From assembly GCF_006442795.2 (NCBI RefSeq), contig NZ_CP083956.1:3015501-3079500 (forward strand): DNA of 64,000 bases. The letters are read 5' to 3'. The notes under the pieces were generated by a model. The model was given only the letters and a program-made list of their open reading frames with translations, ran no database searches and was not told where the DNA came from. Position numbers and translations under genes: made by a program. The DNA is from Mesorhizobium sp. B1-1-8 (GTDB lineage Bacteria; Pseudomonadota; Alphaproteobacteria; Rhizobiales; Rhizobiaceae). This document shows positions 26,065-35,304 of the stretch, piece after piece; the first letter of the stretch is position 1; each line of letters opens with the position of its first letter.

Positions 26065-26340
26065 TCACGGCTGATCATCGGTGAGTTCAGTGAGTCGCCT
26101 TGATGCACGGCAACTCACTCTGTTCTGTTCGTCCCACGCTTCAAGCTCGTCGATCGGATAGAGGACGGCTTTGCCAATCTTAACGAACGACGGGCCGATT
26201 TTCATCGCCCGCCAGTTCCGAAGCGTTCCAACCGAGACGCCGCCGCGATAGCGCTCCGAGACTTCCTCGGCGGTTAGAAATTTGGTGTCCAACGTAAGCC
26301 TCCCTTGATCGACAGCGTGGTGTCGCTCGTTTGTGGTCAT
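26065..26340 (-). CDS. Excisionase/AlpA-like helix-turn-helix protein
   Basis: A 91-residue DNA-binding protein. The core [20 protein letters not shown] and the following [20 protein letters not shown] form the winged MerR-like HTH_17 fold seen in excisionases and AlpA-type regulators, ending [18 protein letters not shown] start at 26385 is possible. A closely similar gene lies at 38273-38476 on the same strand. Position between a radC remnant and a tRNA remnant fits a mobile-element directionality factor, although no integrase is present. Confidence 0.78.
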   Translation of the reverse strand: MTTNERHHAVDQGRLTLDTKFLTAEEVSERYRGGVSVGTLRNWRAMKIGPSFVKIGKAVLYPIDELEAWDEQNRVSCRASRRLTELTDDQP

Positions 26341-26563
26341 CGAGCGTGAGGCGAGGTCCTTGAGTGCGATATCGCCCGACGTCACCGTTGGGCTTGCTTG
26401 TCATCGGTCGCTCACGCTGTTGCACGAGCGACCATGCAGCACTGAGGTGAAATGCGAGAAGCCTGATTTGGTCCGCGTAGGGAGCACGGATAGTCTGGGT
26501 TATATATAGGTCGGTCGAGCGCCTAGGCTCGGCGTTTCCTAGAGCAACGGCGCCGTATTTTTT

Positions 26564-26629
26564 TAGACGCGCCTCCCATCAAAATCCGGTTCAAATAGGA
26601 GTGTCGGTTCGATTCCGACCACCCGCACC
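26564..26629 (+). pseudogene. 3' remnant of tRNA-Leu(CAA), likely attachment-site scar
   Basis: The sequence from tagacgcgcc through ttcaaaatccgg-like bases to the T-arm gtcgg ttcgatt ccgac and acceptor strand cacccgcacc matches the last two thirds of a class II tRNA-Leu. Reading tcaaaa before tccgg gives anticodon CAA. The 5' acceptor, D-arm start and the 5' anticodon strand (here ctccca instead of a complement to tccgg) are missing or changed, so it cannot fold as a tRNA. Phage and ICE integration at tRNA 3' ends leaves such fragments. Confidence 0.72.
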
Positions 26630-26826
26630 GTCTTCTTTCTTCCGAGGAATGCGACCTCAGGGAACTCGAATCTCTTCCGGTCCGCCATCTCCCGCCGTTT
26701 TCTAAGCAGAAGCCGACGGCCGCGCCCGCATAGCCGATGCGACCTTTGGCTCGCGAGTTCGCCGGCTTCCTGCCCCCACGTTCGTCGTTTGAAGCGCTGG
26801 GTCCGACGCTCCACGGTCCGCGCGTG

Positions 26827-27777
26827 TCAGATCGTCAGGCTTGGAAGGCCCACCGCCGTGTCCCACGGTGTCGGGGACGGGAAAATCTCCCGCAGGAAAG
26901 CGGTGAAGGCCCTGACGTTGGGATTGCCACGGCGAGTTTCCGGCCACAAAGCGGTGATCGCGAAAAGGTCGATCGCGAATTCCGACAGCACCGGCACAAG
27001 TTCGCCGCGCAACACGAAAGGGGCCGCGACGTATGTAGGTGATATGCCTATTCCGCCCCCGGCAGTGAGAACGGTGGCGACGGCATCGCTGGAATCCACA
27101 GTTATACCGGCATTCGGAATTATCTCGATCGTCCGATCTCCGACGCGAAACGGCCAGCGCAGGCTTTGGCCAGTGCTTTGATATCGGAAATTGACGCAGT
27201 CGTGGCCATCAAGTTCCTTGGGATGGAGCGGCACGCCCTTGCGGGATAGATAGCTCGGCGCCGCGAAGGCGCAGATGCGATGTGGCGCGAGTGGTCGAGC
27301 AATAAGAAGCGAGTCGACGGGATCGCCGACCCTGATCGCCACGTCTATGCCCTCGTCTATGATGTCGACCAAACGATCGGTAAGCCGGAGATCGATCGAT
27401 AGCCTAGGGTGGCGCAATCTGAAGAGCGGCAGGGCCGGTGACAGCACGGCAATGCCCAGGGGAAAGGGAGCTGTCACTTTGAGCGTCCCAGCGGGCTCCG
27501 CCCTCGCGGCCACCGCGGCTTGTTCCATCTCCTCGGCGTCGCGTAGAAGCCTGAGGGCTCGCTCGTGGAGATCGCGCCCCTCCGGTGTCAACGACAACGA
27601 CCGCGTCGTCCTGTTGAACAGTCGGATGCCTAGTCGCTGCTCCAGGCGCTGCACGCTTTTGCTCACGGCCGACGGAGAGATCCCAAGCGAATTTGCCGCC
27701 GCTGTATAACTCCCCAGCGAGCCCGCGCGCGCGAAGGCGATGAGGCCCGTCAGTCGTTCGAATCCCATTTGTTCCAT
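26827..27777 (-). CDS. LysR family transcriptional regulator
   Basis: A 316-residue regulator. The N-terminal winged HTH is clear (AAANSLGISPSAVSKSVQRL, about residues 26-45, then EQRLGIRLFNRTTRSLSLT), followed by a substrate-binding domain with PAGTLKVTAPFPLGI. It is divergent from an SDR gene at 27945, with a 167-base gap. By the usual LysR arrangement it probably controls that gene and the molybdenum-hydroxylase cassette. The inducer is unknown. Confidence 0.9.
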   Translation of the reverse strand: MEQMGFERLTGLIAFARAGSLGSYTAAANSLGISPSAVSKSVQRLEQRLGIRLFNRTTRSLSLTPEGRDLHERALRLLRDAEEMEQAAVAARAEPAGTLKVTAPFPLGIAVLSPALPLFRLRHPRLSIDLRLTDRLVDIIDEGIDVAIRVGDPVDSLLIARPLAPHRICAFAAPSYLSRKGVPLHPKELDGHDCVNFRYQSTGQSLRWPFRVGDRTIEIIPNAGITVDSSDAVATVLTAGGGIGISPTYVAAPFVLRGELVPVLSEFAIDLFAITALWPETRRGNPNVRAFTAFLREIFPSPTPWDTAVGLPSLTI

Positions 27778-27944
27778 GGCGGAATTTTTATAGCGCCTAG
27801 GAAGCCGATTATCAATGGCATGGACTTGGTCTAATCACCGCTAACCGTCTCTTTGACTTGGAGGAGCAGCAGCTTGAGTTTTGGCTGACCCCTCCGCGTC
27901 AGAAGCCCGCGCAGCCGAAATCGACGATATCGAAAGTAATCGGA

Positions 27945-28682
27945 ATGACGAACAGACTAGAAGGTAAGATCGCACTGGTAACGGGCGGCAGCAGCGGTAT
28001 TGGTTTGGCAACTGCCAAGAACTTGGCAGCCGAGGGAGCCCGGATCTTCGTAACTGGCCGACGACAGGTAGAACTCGACGCCGCTGTGCTCGAAATCGGC
28101 CACAACGCAACCGGAGTGCGAGGCGACGCTGGCAGCCTGGCTGATCTCGACGCGTTATTCACGACCATTAGGAACGAGGCCGGCTCTCTCGACATCCTGG
28201 TCGCCAATGCCGGAATTTACGAGATGCAGGCCCTGACGGATGTCACCGAAGTGGCATTTGACAAGACGTTCGATCTCAACGTGCGGGGGCTGCTGTTCGC
28301 GGTGCAGAAGGCGCTTCCGGTGATGAACGACGGTGGGTCCATCGTCCTGCTCGGCTCGGTCGGCGCATCGAAGGGCTTCGCCGGGTTCTCGGTTTACAAC
28401 GCCACGAAAGCCGCAGTGCGATCTTTTGCGCGCACCTGGGCCGTCGAACTCAAGGATAGAAAGATCCGCGTGAACGTCGTCAGCCCGGGACCGACGGCTA
28501 CGCCCGGCTTCGACGTGTTCGCCAACGCGGAGATGAAAGAGGGTCTGCTCGGCATGGTTCCGCTCGGACGACTTTCGGATCCCTCGGAGATTGCCAAGGC
28601 CATCACCTTCCTCGCGTCCGCTGACAGTCGATTTATTACGGGCATCGAGCTTTTCGTCGATGGCGGCACCGCGCAGGTCTGA
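27945..28682 (+). CDS. SDR family oxidoreductase
   Basis: A 245-residue NAD(P)-dependent classical short-chain dehydrogenase. The nucleotide motif is TGGSSGIG (residues about 14-21), the NAG motif VANAGIYE follows, the catalytic Ser lies in LLGSVGASKG, and YNATK gives the catalytic Tyr and Lys (about residues 151-155). It ends with a typical FVDGGTAQV. Start 27945 (MTNRLEGKIALV) is chosen over the upstream in-frame ATG at 27858. It is divergent from the LysR gene and heads the plus-strand cassette. Confidence 0.9.
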   Translation: MTNRLEGKIALVTGGSSGIGLATAKNLAAEGARIFVTGRRQVELDAAVLEIGHNATGVRGDAGSLADLDALFTTIRNEAGSLDILVANAGIYEMQALTDVTEVAFDKTFDLNVRGLLFAVQKALPVMNDGGSIVLLGSVGASKGFAGFSVYNATKAAVRSFARTWAVELKDRKIRVNVVSPGPTATPGFDVFANAEMKEGLLGMVPLGRLSDPSEIAKAITFLASADSRFITGIELFVDGGTAQV

Positions 28683-28810
28683 CGCATCCCCGCGGGCCGG
28701 ACGCGCGTGGCATAGGCTGACGGCTAAGCGCGAGATAGCTCGGACCAGGAATCGAAACATGCAGGGGCCCGCAGCATTCGCGGCTGGAGGCCGGGCTAAG
28801 GAGAGACGCT

Positions 28811-29236
28811 GTGACACATCAGGATTCGGAACCAGACTATGACACCGTGATGCGCGGCAACGCCGCCCGCGTATTCGGCGAACGTGACCCCGACAAGCGG
28901 CTCGCTGCGCTGGCTGAGTTATGGTCCGTAGACGGCACTTTGTACGAGCAGGAGCCCGTTTCGGGATATCAGGCAATATCTGACAGCATTACCGCACTGT
29001 TGGGGCAACTGCCTCCGGATACCGTCTTCATGCCTGTCGGGCCCGCCATTGGACATCATGGTGTCGGGCTGCTGCGCTGGGCGGCCGGACCGCGTGGTGG
29101 TGAGCCCGGGCCCGTGAGAGGGACGGATGTCGCGCGGATCGAACATGGGCGGATCCGGGACCTCTACGTGTTCCTTGATCCCCCCGCGAGTGGATCGGCC
29201 CACGACCCAGTCGTTGCTACGGAGATTCGGTCATGA
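28811..29236 (+). CDS. NTF2/SnoaL-like protein
   Basis: A 141-residue small protein with the feel of the NTF2-like fold: an N-terminal helix region ([15 protein letters not shown]), [15 protein letters not shown], and the beta strand [16 protein letters not shown]. Start is GTG at 28811, supported by aaggagag eight bases upstream. Its stop overlaps the start of the 2Fe-2S gene (atga), so it is coupled to it. Members can be small isomerases, hydratases or ligand binders; the substrate is unknown. Confidence 0.7.
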   Translation: MTHQDSEPDYDTVMRGNAARVFGERDPDKRLAALAELWSVDGTLYEQEPVSGYQAISDSITALLGQLPPDTVFMPVGPAIGHHGVGLLRWAAGPRGGEPGPVRGTDVARIEHGRIRDLYVFLDPPASGSAHDPVVATEIRS

Positions 29237-29700
29237 TTTCGATCGAAGTGAACGGCAAGTCTGTGTCGGTGGACGCCGAAGGCGAAGCTCCTCTGTTGTG
29301 GATCCTTCGAGATGACCTCGGACTGACCGGCACCAAGTTCGGATGCGGCATCGCCCAATGTGGGGCCTGCACGGTTCACGTCGACGGCGTGGCAACGAGA
29401 TCATGCGTTTTGCCTTTGGATGCGGTGGAGGGGAAGTCGATCACCACCATCGAGGGGCTGGCTGGAGGCCGACCCCATGTCTTGCAGCAGTTGTGGATCA
29501 AGCATCAGGTTCCGCAGTGTGGATACTGCCAGTCCGGCATGCTGATGGCAGCAGCGGGTCTTCTTGCAGAGAACCCCAAGCCCAGCGATGAGGAAATCGA
29601 CGCGGCGATGACGAATATATGCCGCTGCGGAACCTATCCTCGCGTTAGGGCCGCTTTGCAGGAAGCTCGCGATTCCGCCATTGGTGGAGGTCGTCAGTGA
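29233..29700 (+). CDS. 2Fe-2S subunit of molybdenum hydroxylase (IorA-like)
   Basis: A 155-residue iron-sulphur subunit of a xanthine-oxidase-family enzyme. The plant-type ferredoxin domain carries [15 protein letters not shown] at about residues 38-52 and a further Cys near 58. The second all-helical domain carries CGYCQSGM (about 97) and [10 protein letters not shown] (about 129). It passes electrons from the molybdenum subunit encoded next. It overlaps both neighbours by four bases. There is no FAD subunit gene, as in isoquinoline 1-oxidoreductase type enzymes. Confidence 0.92.
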   Translation: MISIEVNGKSVSVDAEGEAPLLWILRDDLGLTGTKFGCGIAQCGACTVHVDGVATRSCVLPLDAVEGKSITTIEGLAGGRPHVLQQLWIKHQVPQCGYCQSGMLMAAAGLLAENPKPSDEEIDAAMTNICRCGTYPRVRAALQEARDSAIGGGRQ

Positions 29701-31823
29701 ACCCCATCACGCCAAGCCGGCGCTCATTTCTCAAGACTTCCGCGGCGATCGGCGCGAGCGCTTTCATACTACCCTTCGCTACACGAGCCTTCCCGCAAGG
29801 CAAAGGCGAGAGTTTCGTCAGCAATTTCCTTCGCATTGATCGAGACGGGGGGATCGTGATCGTTACGCCCGTCGCGGAGGTGGGCCAGGGGACGTCTACG
29901 GCGCTGCCCATGATCCTCGCGGAGGCCTTGGATGCCGACTGGACGAAGGTGCGTTTCGAGCTTGCATCCGTCGGGAAGGAGTATGGCAATCCGACCTTGG
30001 GCGGAATCCAGCTTACCGGTGCCAGCACAGGCGTCAGTGCCTTCCATGACCCCCTGCAAAATGCTGGCGCCGTGGCGCGAACGATGCTCATTCTCGCGGC
30101 GGCCAAGGTCTGGAACGTTAGCCCGGAAGCCTGCTCCACGCAGAACGGGCGCGTGTTGCTGGGCAACACGAATAAGATTCTGACATACGGTGAGCTGGCG
30201 TCGGCGGCGGCTGAGCAGCCCGTACCGAAGGTGGTGGCCCCGGTTGCCTCCTCAAAAAACCGGTTCGTTGGAAACCCAATCCCCCGGCTCGACATCCCTG
30301 GCAAGGTCAACGGATCCGCAACGTTCGCGGTCGATGTGCGCCTCCCGGGTATGCTCTACGCCACCGTCGCGGCGTGCCCCACTTTCGGCGGCAAGCTGCT
30401 GCGCGACACGCGTTCGGAAGTCCTCAAGCAGAAAGGCGTTCGAGGAGTCGTAGACCTGCCGAGTGCGGTGGCCGTCGTGGCCGACCGTTGGTGGATTGCG
30501 CGCCGTTCGCTCGACAGCCTCGGGGCAGAGTGGGCACCAGGCCAGAATGATCACGTCAATGATGAATCTATCAGTGCTCAGCTTTGGGGAGACCTCAAAT
30601 CGAAGGACGGCGTCGTCGTAAAGACGGCGGGAACGCCGGACGCGGCTTTGCGAACGTCGCAGACTGTCATCACCGCGCAGTATGAGGTTCCGTTTCTAGC
30701 ACACGCGACGATGGAGCCGATGTCGTGTGTCGCGCGCGTCGACGCCGCGAGCTGCGACGTCTGGGTCGGCTCGCAACTTCCCGACAAGGCCAGGGCAGTT
30801 GCCGCCGAACTGACAGGCCTTCCGGAAACGTCGGTCAAGATCCACACTCTGATTGCGGGCGGCGGCTTCGGCCGAAGACAGGAGGCAGATTTCGTCGCCC
30901 AGGCCGTCCTCGTCGCAAAGAGTTTTCCGGGTCAACCCGTAAAGCTGATCTGGTCACGCGAAGAGGATATCCAGCACGATTTCTATCGGCCCGCAGGTGT
31001 ATCCGAGCTCACGGCGGGCGTGACAGGCAGGGACGTCCTGGCATTCAAGCACAAGCAGGCATCACAGACGATCTTGCCTCGAATGTATCCGGCCTTCATG
31101 CAGTCATTCGACAGCGTCGTCACCGACGCGATCTTCGCCTTCTACGATTTCCCGAACCAGGAAGCTCGTTGGGTCCGCAGCGAAACACACGTACCCGCCG
31201 GCATGTGGCGTTCCGTCGGTGCTTCGCAAACCGTTTTCGCCATCGAGAGTTTCATCGATGAAATCGCGGCCAAGACCGGCGAGGACCCTTATCAATTCCG
31301 GCGAGACAGACTTCGTGCCAACGCCAAGGCGCTTAAGGTGCTCGACAGGCTCGCCGAGATCAGCGGCTACAAAAATCATGCCGGTGGCTCCAGGGCCATC
31401 GGTCTCGGCATCAGCCACAAGAATCTCGACTGCCTTGTCGCCCAGGCGGCAGAGGTCTCTCTGGAAGGTGGACGTGTTGTCGTTCACAAGATCTGGACGG
31501 TCGCCGATCCCGGCCAGATCATAAATCCGGACACCGCGAGAGCCCAACTGGAGGGCGCGGCAATATGGGGACTGTCCGCTGCGCTGTACGGGAAGATTTC
31601 CATTGGGCAAGGACGCGTCCAGGAAAGCAATTTCGACACCTATCAAGTCGTTCGTCTCGCGGACACACCAACCTTCGTCACTGAGCTACTTCTGAGTGGC
31701 GGGCCTTTCGAAGGTATTGGCGAAGGCGGAGCTCCGAACGTTGCTCCAGCGGTCTGCAACGCGCTCTTTCGCCTGACCGGCAAACGTATCAGGCGCTTGC
31801 CTATCGCTGAACAGTTCGCCTGA
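29697..31823 (+). CDS. Molybdopterin-binding subunit of molybdenum hydroxylase (IorB-like)
   Basis: A 708-residue catalytic subunit of the xanthine dehydrogenase family, IorB branch. The N-terminus has a twin-arginine signal ([18 protein letters not shown]), so the complex is probably exported folded to the periplasm. Mo-cofactor segments include [32 protein letters not shown] near residue 385 and [11 protein letters not shown] near the end. The start is a GTG overlapping the stop of the iron-sulphur gene. A cytochrome c gene follows and likely receives the electrons. The substrate is probably an N-heterocycle or aldehyde; this is inference. Confidence 0.9.
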   Translation: MNPITPSRRSFLKTSAAIGASAFILPFATRAFPQGKGESFVSNFLRIDRDGGIVIVTPVAEVGQGTSTALPMILAEALDADWTKVRFELASVGKEYGNPTLGGIQLTGASTGVSAFHDPLQNAGAVARTMLILAAAKVWNVSPEACSTQNGRVLLGNTNKILTYGELASAAAEQPVPKVVAPVASSKNRFVGNPIPRLDIPGKVNGSATFAVDVRLPGMLYATVAACPTFGGKLLRDTRSEVLKQKGVRGVVDLPSAVAVVADRWWIARRSLDSLGAEWAPGQNDHVNDESISAQLWGDLKSKDGVVVKTAGTPDAALRTSQTVITAQYEVPFLAHATMEPMSCVARVDAASCDVWVGSQLPDKARAVAAELTGLPETSVKIHTLIAGGGFGRRQEADFVAQAVLVAKSFPGQPVKLIWSREEDIQHDFYRPAGVSELTAGVTGRDVLAFKHKQASQTILPRMYPAFMQSFDSVVTDAIFAFYDFPNQEARWVRSETHVPAGMWRSVGASQTVFAIESFIDEIAAKTGEDPYQFRRDRLRANAKALKVLDRLAEISGYKNHAGGSRAIGLGISHKNLDCLVAQAAEVSLEGGRVVVHKIWTVADPGQIINPDTARAQLEGAAIWGLSAALYGKISIGQGRVQESNFDTYQVVRLADTPTFVTELLLSGGPFEGIGEGGAPNVAPAVCNALFRLTGKRIRRLPIAEQFA

Positions 31824-32003
31824 CGATCCACGCGACTTTGCTTCAAGCTGTGGCGTGCCGTCGCGCGGCGATCGATCCATCAAAGACGATGGGCCGGTCA
31901 CGCCATCCAGAACGGGAATCCCGATTTCGAAACCACCACCGAAATGTGCGGTCTTTCAGTCACCAGACTGGAACCGCTCATTATCTAAAAAGGAACGTCA
32001 TGA

Positions 32004-32384
32004 ATGCCGCAAATGATCACGAAGGCGGGTAGCGCCTTAGCCTTCCTCCTCGCAATCGCCGCGCAAAATGCGAATGCACAGGACGCGACCGCAGGGGCCA
32101 AGCTGTTCCAGCAACGGTGCCAGGCCTGCCATAGTACAAAAGCCGGCCAGCGTGCGACGGTTGGTCCAAACCTGGCGGGCGTCATGGGACGACCGGCAGC
32201 ATCGACAACCTTCTCCTATTCTACAGCACTCAAGAAATCCGGTCTGACGCTGGATGGGGCCACCATGGACAGCTATCTGGCCGCACCCTCGAAGCTGGTG
32301 CCGGGGACGCGCATGTCCACGTCAGTTCCCGACGCGAAGCAGCGGGCCGACATCATCGCCTACCTTGCCACGCTAACGCCTTAG
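32004..32384 (+). CDS. c-type cytochrome, probable acceptor for IorAB-like enzyme
   Basis: A 126-residue periplasmic cytochrome with a signal peptide to about residue 25 (ANAQ) and the haem motif CQACH at residues 39-43; the likely distal Met lies in GTRMSTSV. It resembles the cytochrome at 17.9 kb. The start at 32004 is 9 bases after aagga. An overlapping ATG at 32000 opens only a ten-codon frame. Position suggests it carries electrons from the molybdenum enzyme to the respiratory chain. Confidence 0.88.
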   Translation: MPQMITKAGSALAFLLAIAAQNANAQDATAGAKLFQQRCQACHSTKAGQRATVGPNLAGVMGRPAASTTFSYSTALKKSGLTLDGATMDSYLAAPSKLVPGTRMSTSVPDAKQRADIIAYLATLTP

Positions 32385-32390
32385 TACCGA

Positions 32391-32410
32391 CACGCGCCCG
32401 AAGGCGCGTG
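32391..32410 (+). terminator. Possible terminator hairpin after cytochrome c
   Basis: A perfect 8-bp stem cacgcgcc / ggcgcgtg with tetraloop cgaa starts seven bases after the cytochrome stop. There is no good T-run behind it, so it may instead be an mRNA 3'-end protection hairpin. Confidence 0.5.
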
Positions 32411-32513
32411 GCCAGTCCTATTTGGCCCGGGTGACAATTCTAAGTACGCCAGCGCCATCTCCCGGCGATTGGCTCCCTTTACCTAAACTGCATCAACTGA
32501 AACAGGAGTCGAT

Positions 32514-33155
32514 ATGATAAAAACTGGCCTCGACGCCCTTCTCGCACCCGAAGAGTGCGTATTGCTGCTGATGGACCATCAGCCTTTCCAGTTCGCCAAT
32601 TTACACAGCCACGAGCCGACAATGGTGGTCAACAATGTCGTCGGGTTGGCAAAAGGGGCGAAGGCCTTCGGGGTCCCGACTATCCTCACTACAATTAATG
32701 CCTCGACCGGCGGCGCGCTCTTGCCTGGTATACAGGCCGTGTTTCCCGAACAGGAATCTATCGACCGTACATTGATCAATACCTGGCAGGATGGACGCGT
32801 GGTCGAAGCCATCAAGGCCACGGGCCGCAAGCGGGTCGTCATGGCAGGGCTTTGGACCGAGATTTGTCTCGCCATGCCCGCCATACAGGCGATCGGTGAA
32901 GGCTGGGACGTCACGATCGTAACAGATGCTTCGGGAGGTGTAAGTCGTGAGGCCCACGATGTCGCCGTCACGCGGATGGTTAGCGCGGGTGCCAACCCTA
33001 TGACCTGGCTGGCGGTGCTCGGCGAATGGCAACGTGACTGGGCGCGCACCGCGACTGTTCCCGCGTTCGCCCAGGTGATCGTCGAACACGCGGGCGGTTC
33101 AGGCGTGGCGTTCCAATGGGAGCAGCAACTCCTGGCCACCTCAAAACACGGATGA
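32514..33155 (+). CDS. Isochorismatase-family hydrolase (YcaC-like)
   Basis: A 213-residue cysteine hydrolase of the isochorismatase fold. The catalytic Asp is in LLMDHQPFQF (about residue 21) and the nucleophile Cys in AGLWTEICLAMPA (about residue 119). The length and C-terminal part DWARTATVPAFAQV fit the YcaC subgroup of uncertain substrate. An aggagtc lies just before the ATG. It stands between the oxidoreductase cassette and a periplasmic-binding-fold gene 9 bases downstream, so those two are likely co-transcribed. Confidence 0.87.
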   Translation: MIKTGLDALLAPEECVLLLMDHQPFQFANLHSHEPTMVVNNVVGLAKGAKAFGVPTILTTINASTGGALLPGIQAVFPEQESIDRTLINTWQDGRVVEAIKATGRKRVVMAGLWTEICLAMPAIQAIGEGWDVTIVTDASGGVSREAHDVAVTRMVSAGANPMTWLAVLGEWQRDWARTATVPAFAQVIVEHAGGSGVAFQWEQQLLATSKHG

Positions 33156-33164
33156 GACCTGCGC

Positions 33165-34361
33165 ATGCCAACTTCGACAGACCCGATCCGCATAGGCTAT
33201 AGCCTGCCCCTTTCAGGTCCGCTTGGCGGAAACGGTCGTTCGGCACGCCTTGCGCATCGGGTATGGGCTGAGAAAGTCAACAGAAGTGGAGGCCTGCTTG
33301 GGCGCTCGGTCGAGCTCATCTGTGAAGATGACCGAACAGACGCCACATTGGTGCCAGGGATTTATTCACACCTCCTCGACGTCAAGAAAGTGGACCTCGT
33401 AATCGGAAGCTACGGTACCAACAGCCTGCTGCCGGTTATGCCGCTCATCATTCGAAGCAACCGCTTTTTCGTCGGATTGATGGGCGTGGGCGTAAACCAG
33501 GGCTTCAACTACCCCGGCTACTTCGCAATGATACCGCTGGGGCCCGATTCAAACGGGGCCCTCACCGACGGATTTTTCGCGTTGGCCGCCCGCCAGTCGG
33601 CTAAGCCCGCGACGGTCGCGTTGCTTTCCGCCGACGCGCAATTCGCGCTTAATCCGATCCTCGGAGCCCGCAGCAATGCTGCCAAGTATGGGCTTCACGT
33701 CATCGACGAACGGACCTACGCGCTCGGCACCGAAGACTTTGGGCCCATCATTGAAGCGGTTGCCGCACTCAAACCCGACGTCCTTTTGCTTTGCTCATAC
33801 CTCGCCGACTCCATCGGTTTGGTGCGGGCGATCTCGCAGAGCCGGTTCAAGCCCAAAATGGTCGGGGGAGCGATGATCGGTCCGCAGAACGCGGATGTGA
33901 AGGTGCAGCTCGGGCCGCTGTTGAACGGGTTCGTAAACTACGAGTACTGGGCTCCGGTGCCGTCGATGATGAACGACGACGTGCGCAGTATGCTCGACGA
34001 ATATCAAGGCCTTGCGCGCGATGCGACCGTCGACAAACTCGGCCACTATATGGCGCCGACTGCCTATTCCCAGCTCCAGGTGCTCGAGCACTGTGTGCGG
34101 GAGACCGGAACGCTCGAGGACGCGGCCCTTATCGCTTATGCCCGCAGCGCCAGCTTCGAGACGGTTCTCGGAACGATTCGCTTCGGCGCCAACGGCGAGT
34201 GGACATCGCCAAGGGTGCTTCAGGTTCAGTTTCGTGGAGTTGCCGAAGATCCACTCGATCAATTCCGGCAAGGATCTGGACAGGTGGTCGTCTCGCCAGA
34301 CGACCTCTCGTCTGGCGCATTGCTTTATCCCTACTCGACCACCCTTCCTCCACGATCTTGA
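33165..34361 (+). CDS. Type I periplasmic-binding-fold protein without signal peptide (AmiC/UrtA-like)
   Basis: A 398-residue protein of the branched-chain amino acid/urea/amide binding family. The start IRIGYSLPLSGPLGGNGRSA is typical of the mature part of these proteins, and EDDRTDATLVPG follows. There is no hydrophobic signal before it: the frame begins MPTSTDPIRIGYS. A cytoplasmic ligand sensor like AmiC is therefore possible. No permease or ATPase gene is nearby. It follows the isochorismatase-family gene at 9 bases and may sense the same amide-type compounds. Confidence 0.82.
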   Translation: MPTSTDPIRIGYSLPLSGPLGGNGRSARLAHRVWAEKVNRSGGLLGRSVELICEDDRTDATLVPGIYSHLLDVKKVDLVIGSYGTNSLLPVMPLIIRSNRFFVGLMGVGVNQGFNYPGYFAMIPLGPDSNGALTDGFFALAARQSAKPATVALLSADAQFALNPILGARSNAAKYGLHVIDERTYALGTEDFGPIIEAVAALKPDVLLLCSYLADSIGLVRAISQSRFKPKMVGGAMIGPQNADVKVQLGPLLNGFVNYEYWAPVPSMMNDDVRSMLDEYQGLARDATVDKLGHYMAPTAYSQLQVLEHCVRETGTLEDAALIAYARSASFETVLGTIRFGANGEWTSPRVLQVQFRGVAEDPLDQFRQGSGQVVVSPDDLSSGALLYPYSTTLPPRS

Positions 34362-34522
34362 AAACGGAGTTAGTTGGCAAACAAGCGCGACTCGCTTGCA
34401 CCTCAGGATGATCAAGCGGTCAATTAATGCCATTCCAGCACAAATGAAACGATATCCGGCCATATTATTGAACGCACGACGACAAGCTATACCGGGTTCG
34501 GTGTACATAAAGGATCTCTGCA

Positions 34523-35272
34523 ATGACCGAAGCCTCTTCGCCGACTAGCCACAGCGGCCCGCTCAAGGACCGAACCGTTCTCCTTTTCGGCGGCACCTCA
34601 GGCATAGGCCTTTCCGCTGCGGTGCAGGCTAAGGCAGCCGGCGCGGAGGTTTACGTCGTGGGCACGGACGCGACGCGCGCGGCAAAGGCGGCTTCTGACA
34701 ATGGGTTGGCAGGTTGGCGCGCAGCCGACGTAACCAACCCGCAAGCCATTGCAGAGGCGATCGCCGACATCCCCCATGTCGATCACCTCGTGCTCCTTGC
34801 CGGCACTTTCGTTGCTGGCAAGGTTATGGAAGCAGAGGTTTCCCATCTCCACCGGGCGTTCGACGAGCGCGTTTGGGCCGCCGTGCACACCATCCGAGCA
34901 CTCGGCAATCGTTTGTCGAAGGATGGATCGGTTACCTTTATCTCCGGCGTGCTGGCGGATCGTCCTAATGCCTACGGGACCGCAGTGCTCGCCGCCGCTT
35001 CCGCCGCGATGGAGGCTCTCGCTCGTGGCTTGGCCCTGGAACTGGCGCCCGTCCGTGTGAACACGCTGTCGCCTGGCACCACCGATACTCCGCTGCTCAG
35101 CCGGACGCTCGGCGAGGGGCGCGATGCATATGTTCAGACACTGACCGATAAACTCCCTCTGCATCGGCTCGGGACAGCGGAAGAAGCTGGTGCCGCGGTG
35201 CTGTTCCTAATGACCAACTCGTCAATGAACGCCGAGACGCTCCATATCGACGGCGCTCAGCGGATCGTCTGA
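34523..35272 (+). CDS. Atypical SDR family protein lacking the YxxxK motif
   Basis: A 249-residue short-chain dehydrogenase-like protein. The cofactor motif FGGTSGIGLSAA (about residues 23-34) is intact and the fold continues to VNTLSPGTTDTPLL. Where classical members have YxxxK, the sequence reads LAAAS within AVLAAASAAMEALARG, so catalytic Tyr and Lys are absent. It may bind NAD(P) without classical catalysis or use another mechanism. It lies 32 bases before the Old Yellow Enzyme gene. Confidence 0.85.
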   Translation: MTEASSPTSHSGPLKDRTVLLFGGTSGIGLSAAVQAKAAGAEVYVVGTDATRAAKAASDNGLAGWRAADVTNPQAIAEAIADIPHVDHLVLLAGTFVAGKVMEAEVSHLHRAFDERVWAAVHTIRALGNRLSKDGSVTFISGVLADRPNAYGTAVLAAASAAMEALARGLALELAPVRVNTLSPGTTDTPLLSRTLGEGRDAYVQTLTDKLPLHRLGTAEEAGAAVLFLMTNSSMNAETLHIDGAQRIV

Positions 35273-35304
35273 GTTGAAGCGAACAATCTAGAGAAGCAAC
35301 GTAG

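Noticed and set aside
26563..26814. An 83-codon minus-strand frame ending VVGIEPTLLFEPDF
   Set aside because: This peptide is the typical false translation of the antisense strand of a tRNA-Leu gene; the DNA is a tRNA remnant.
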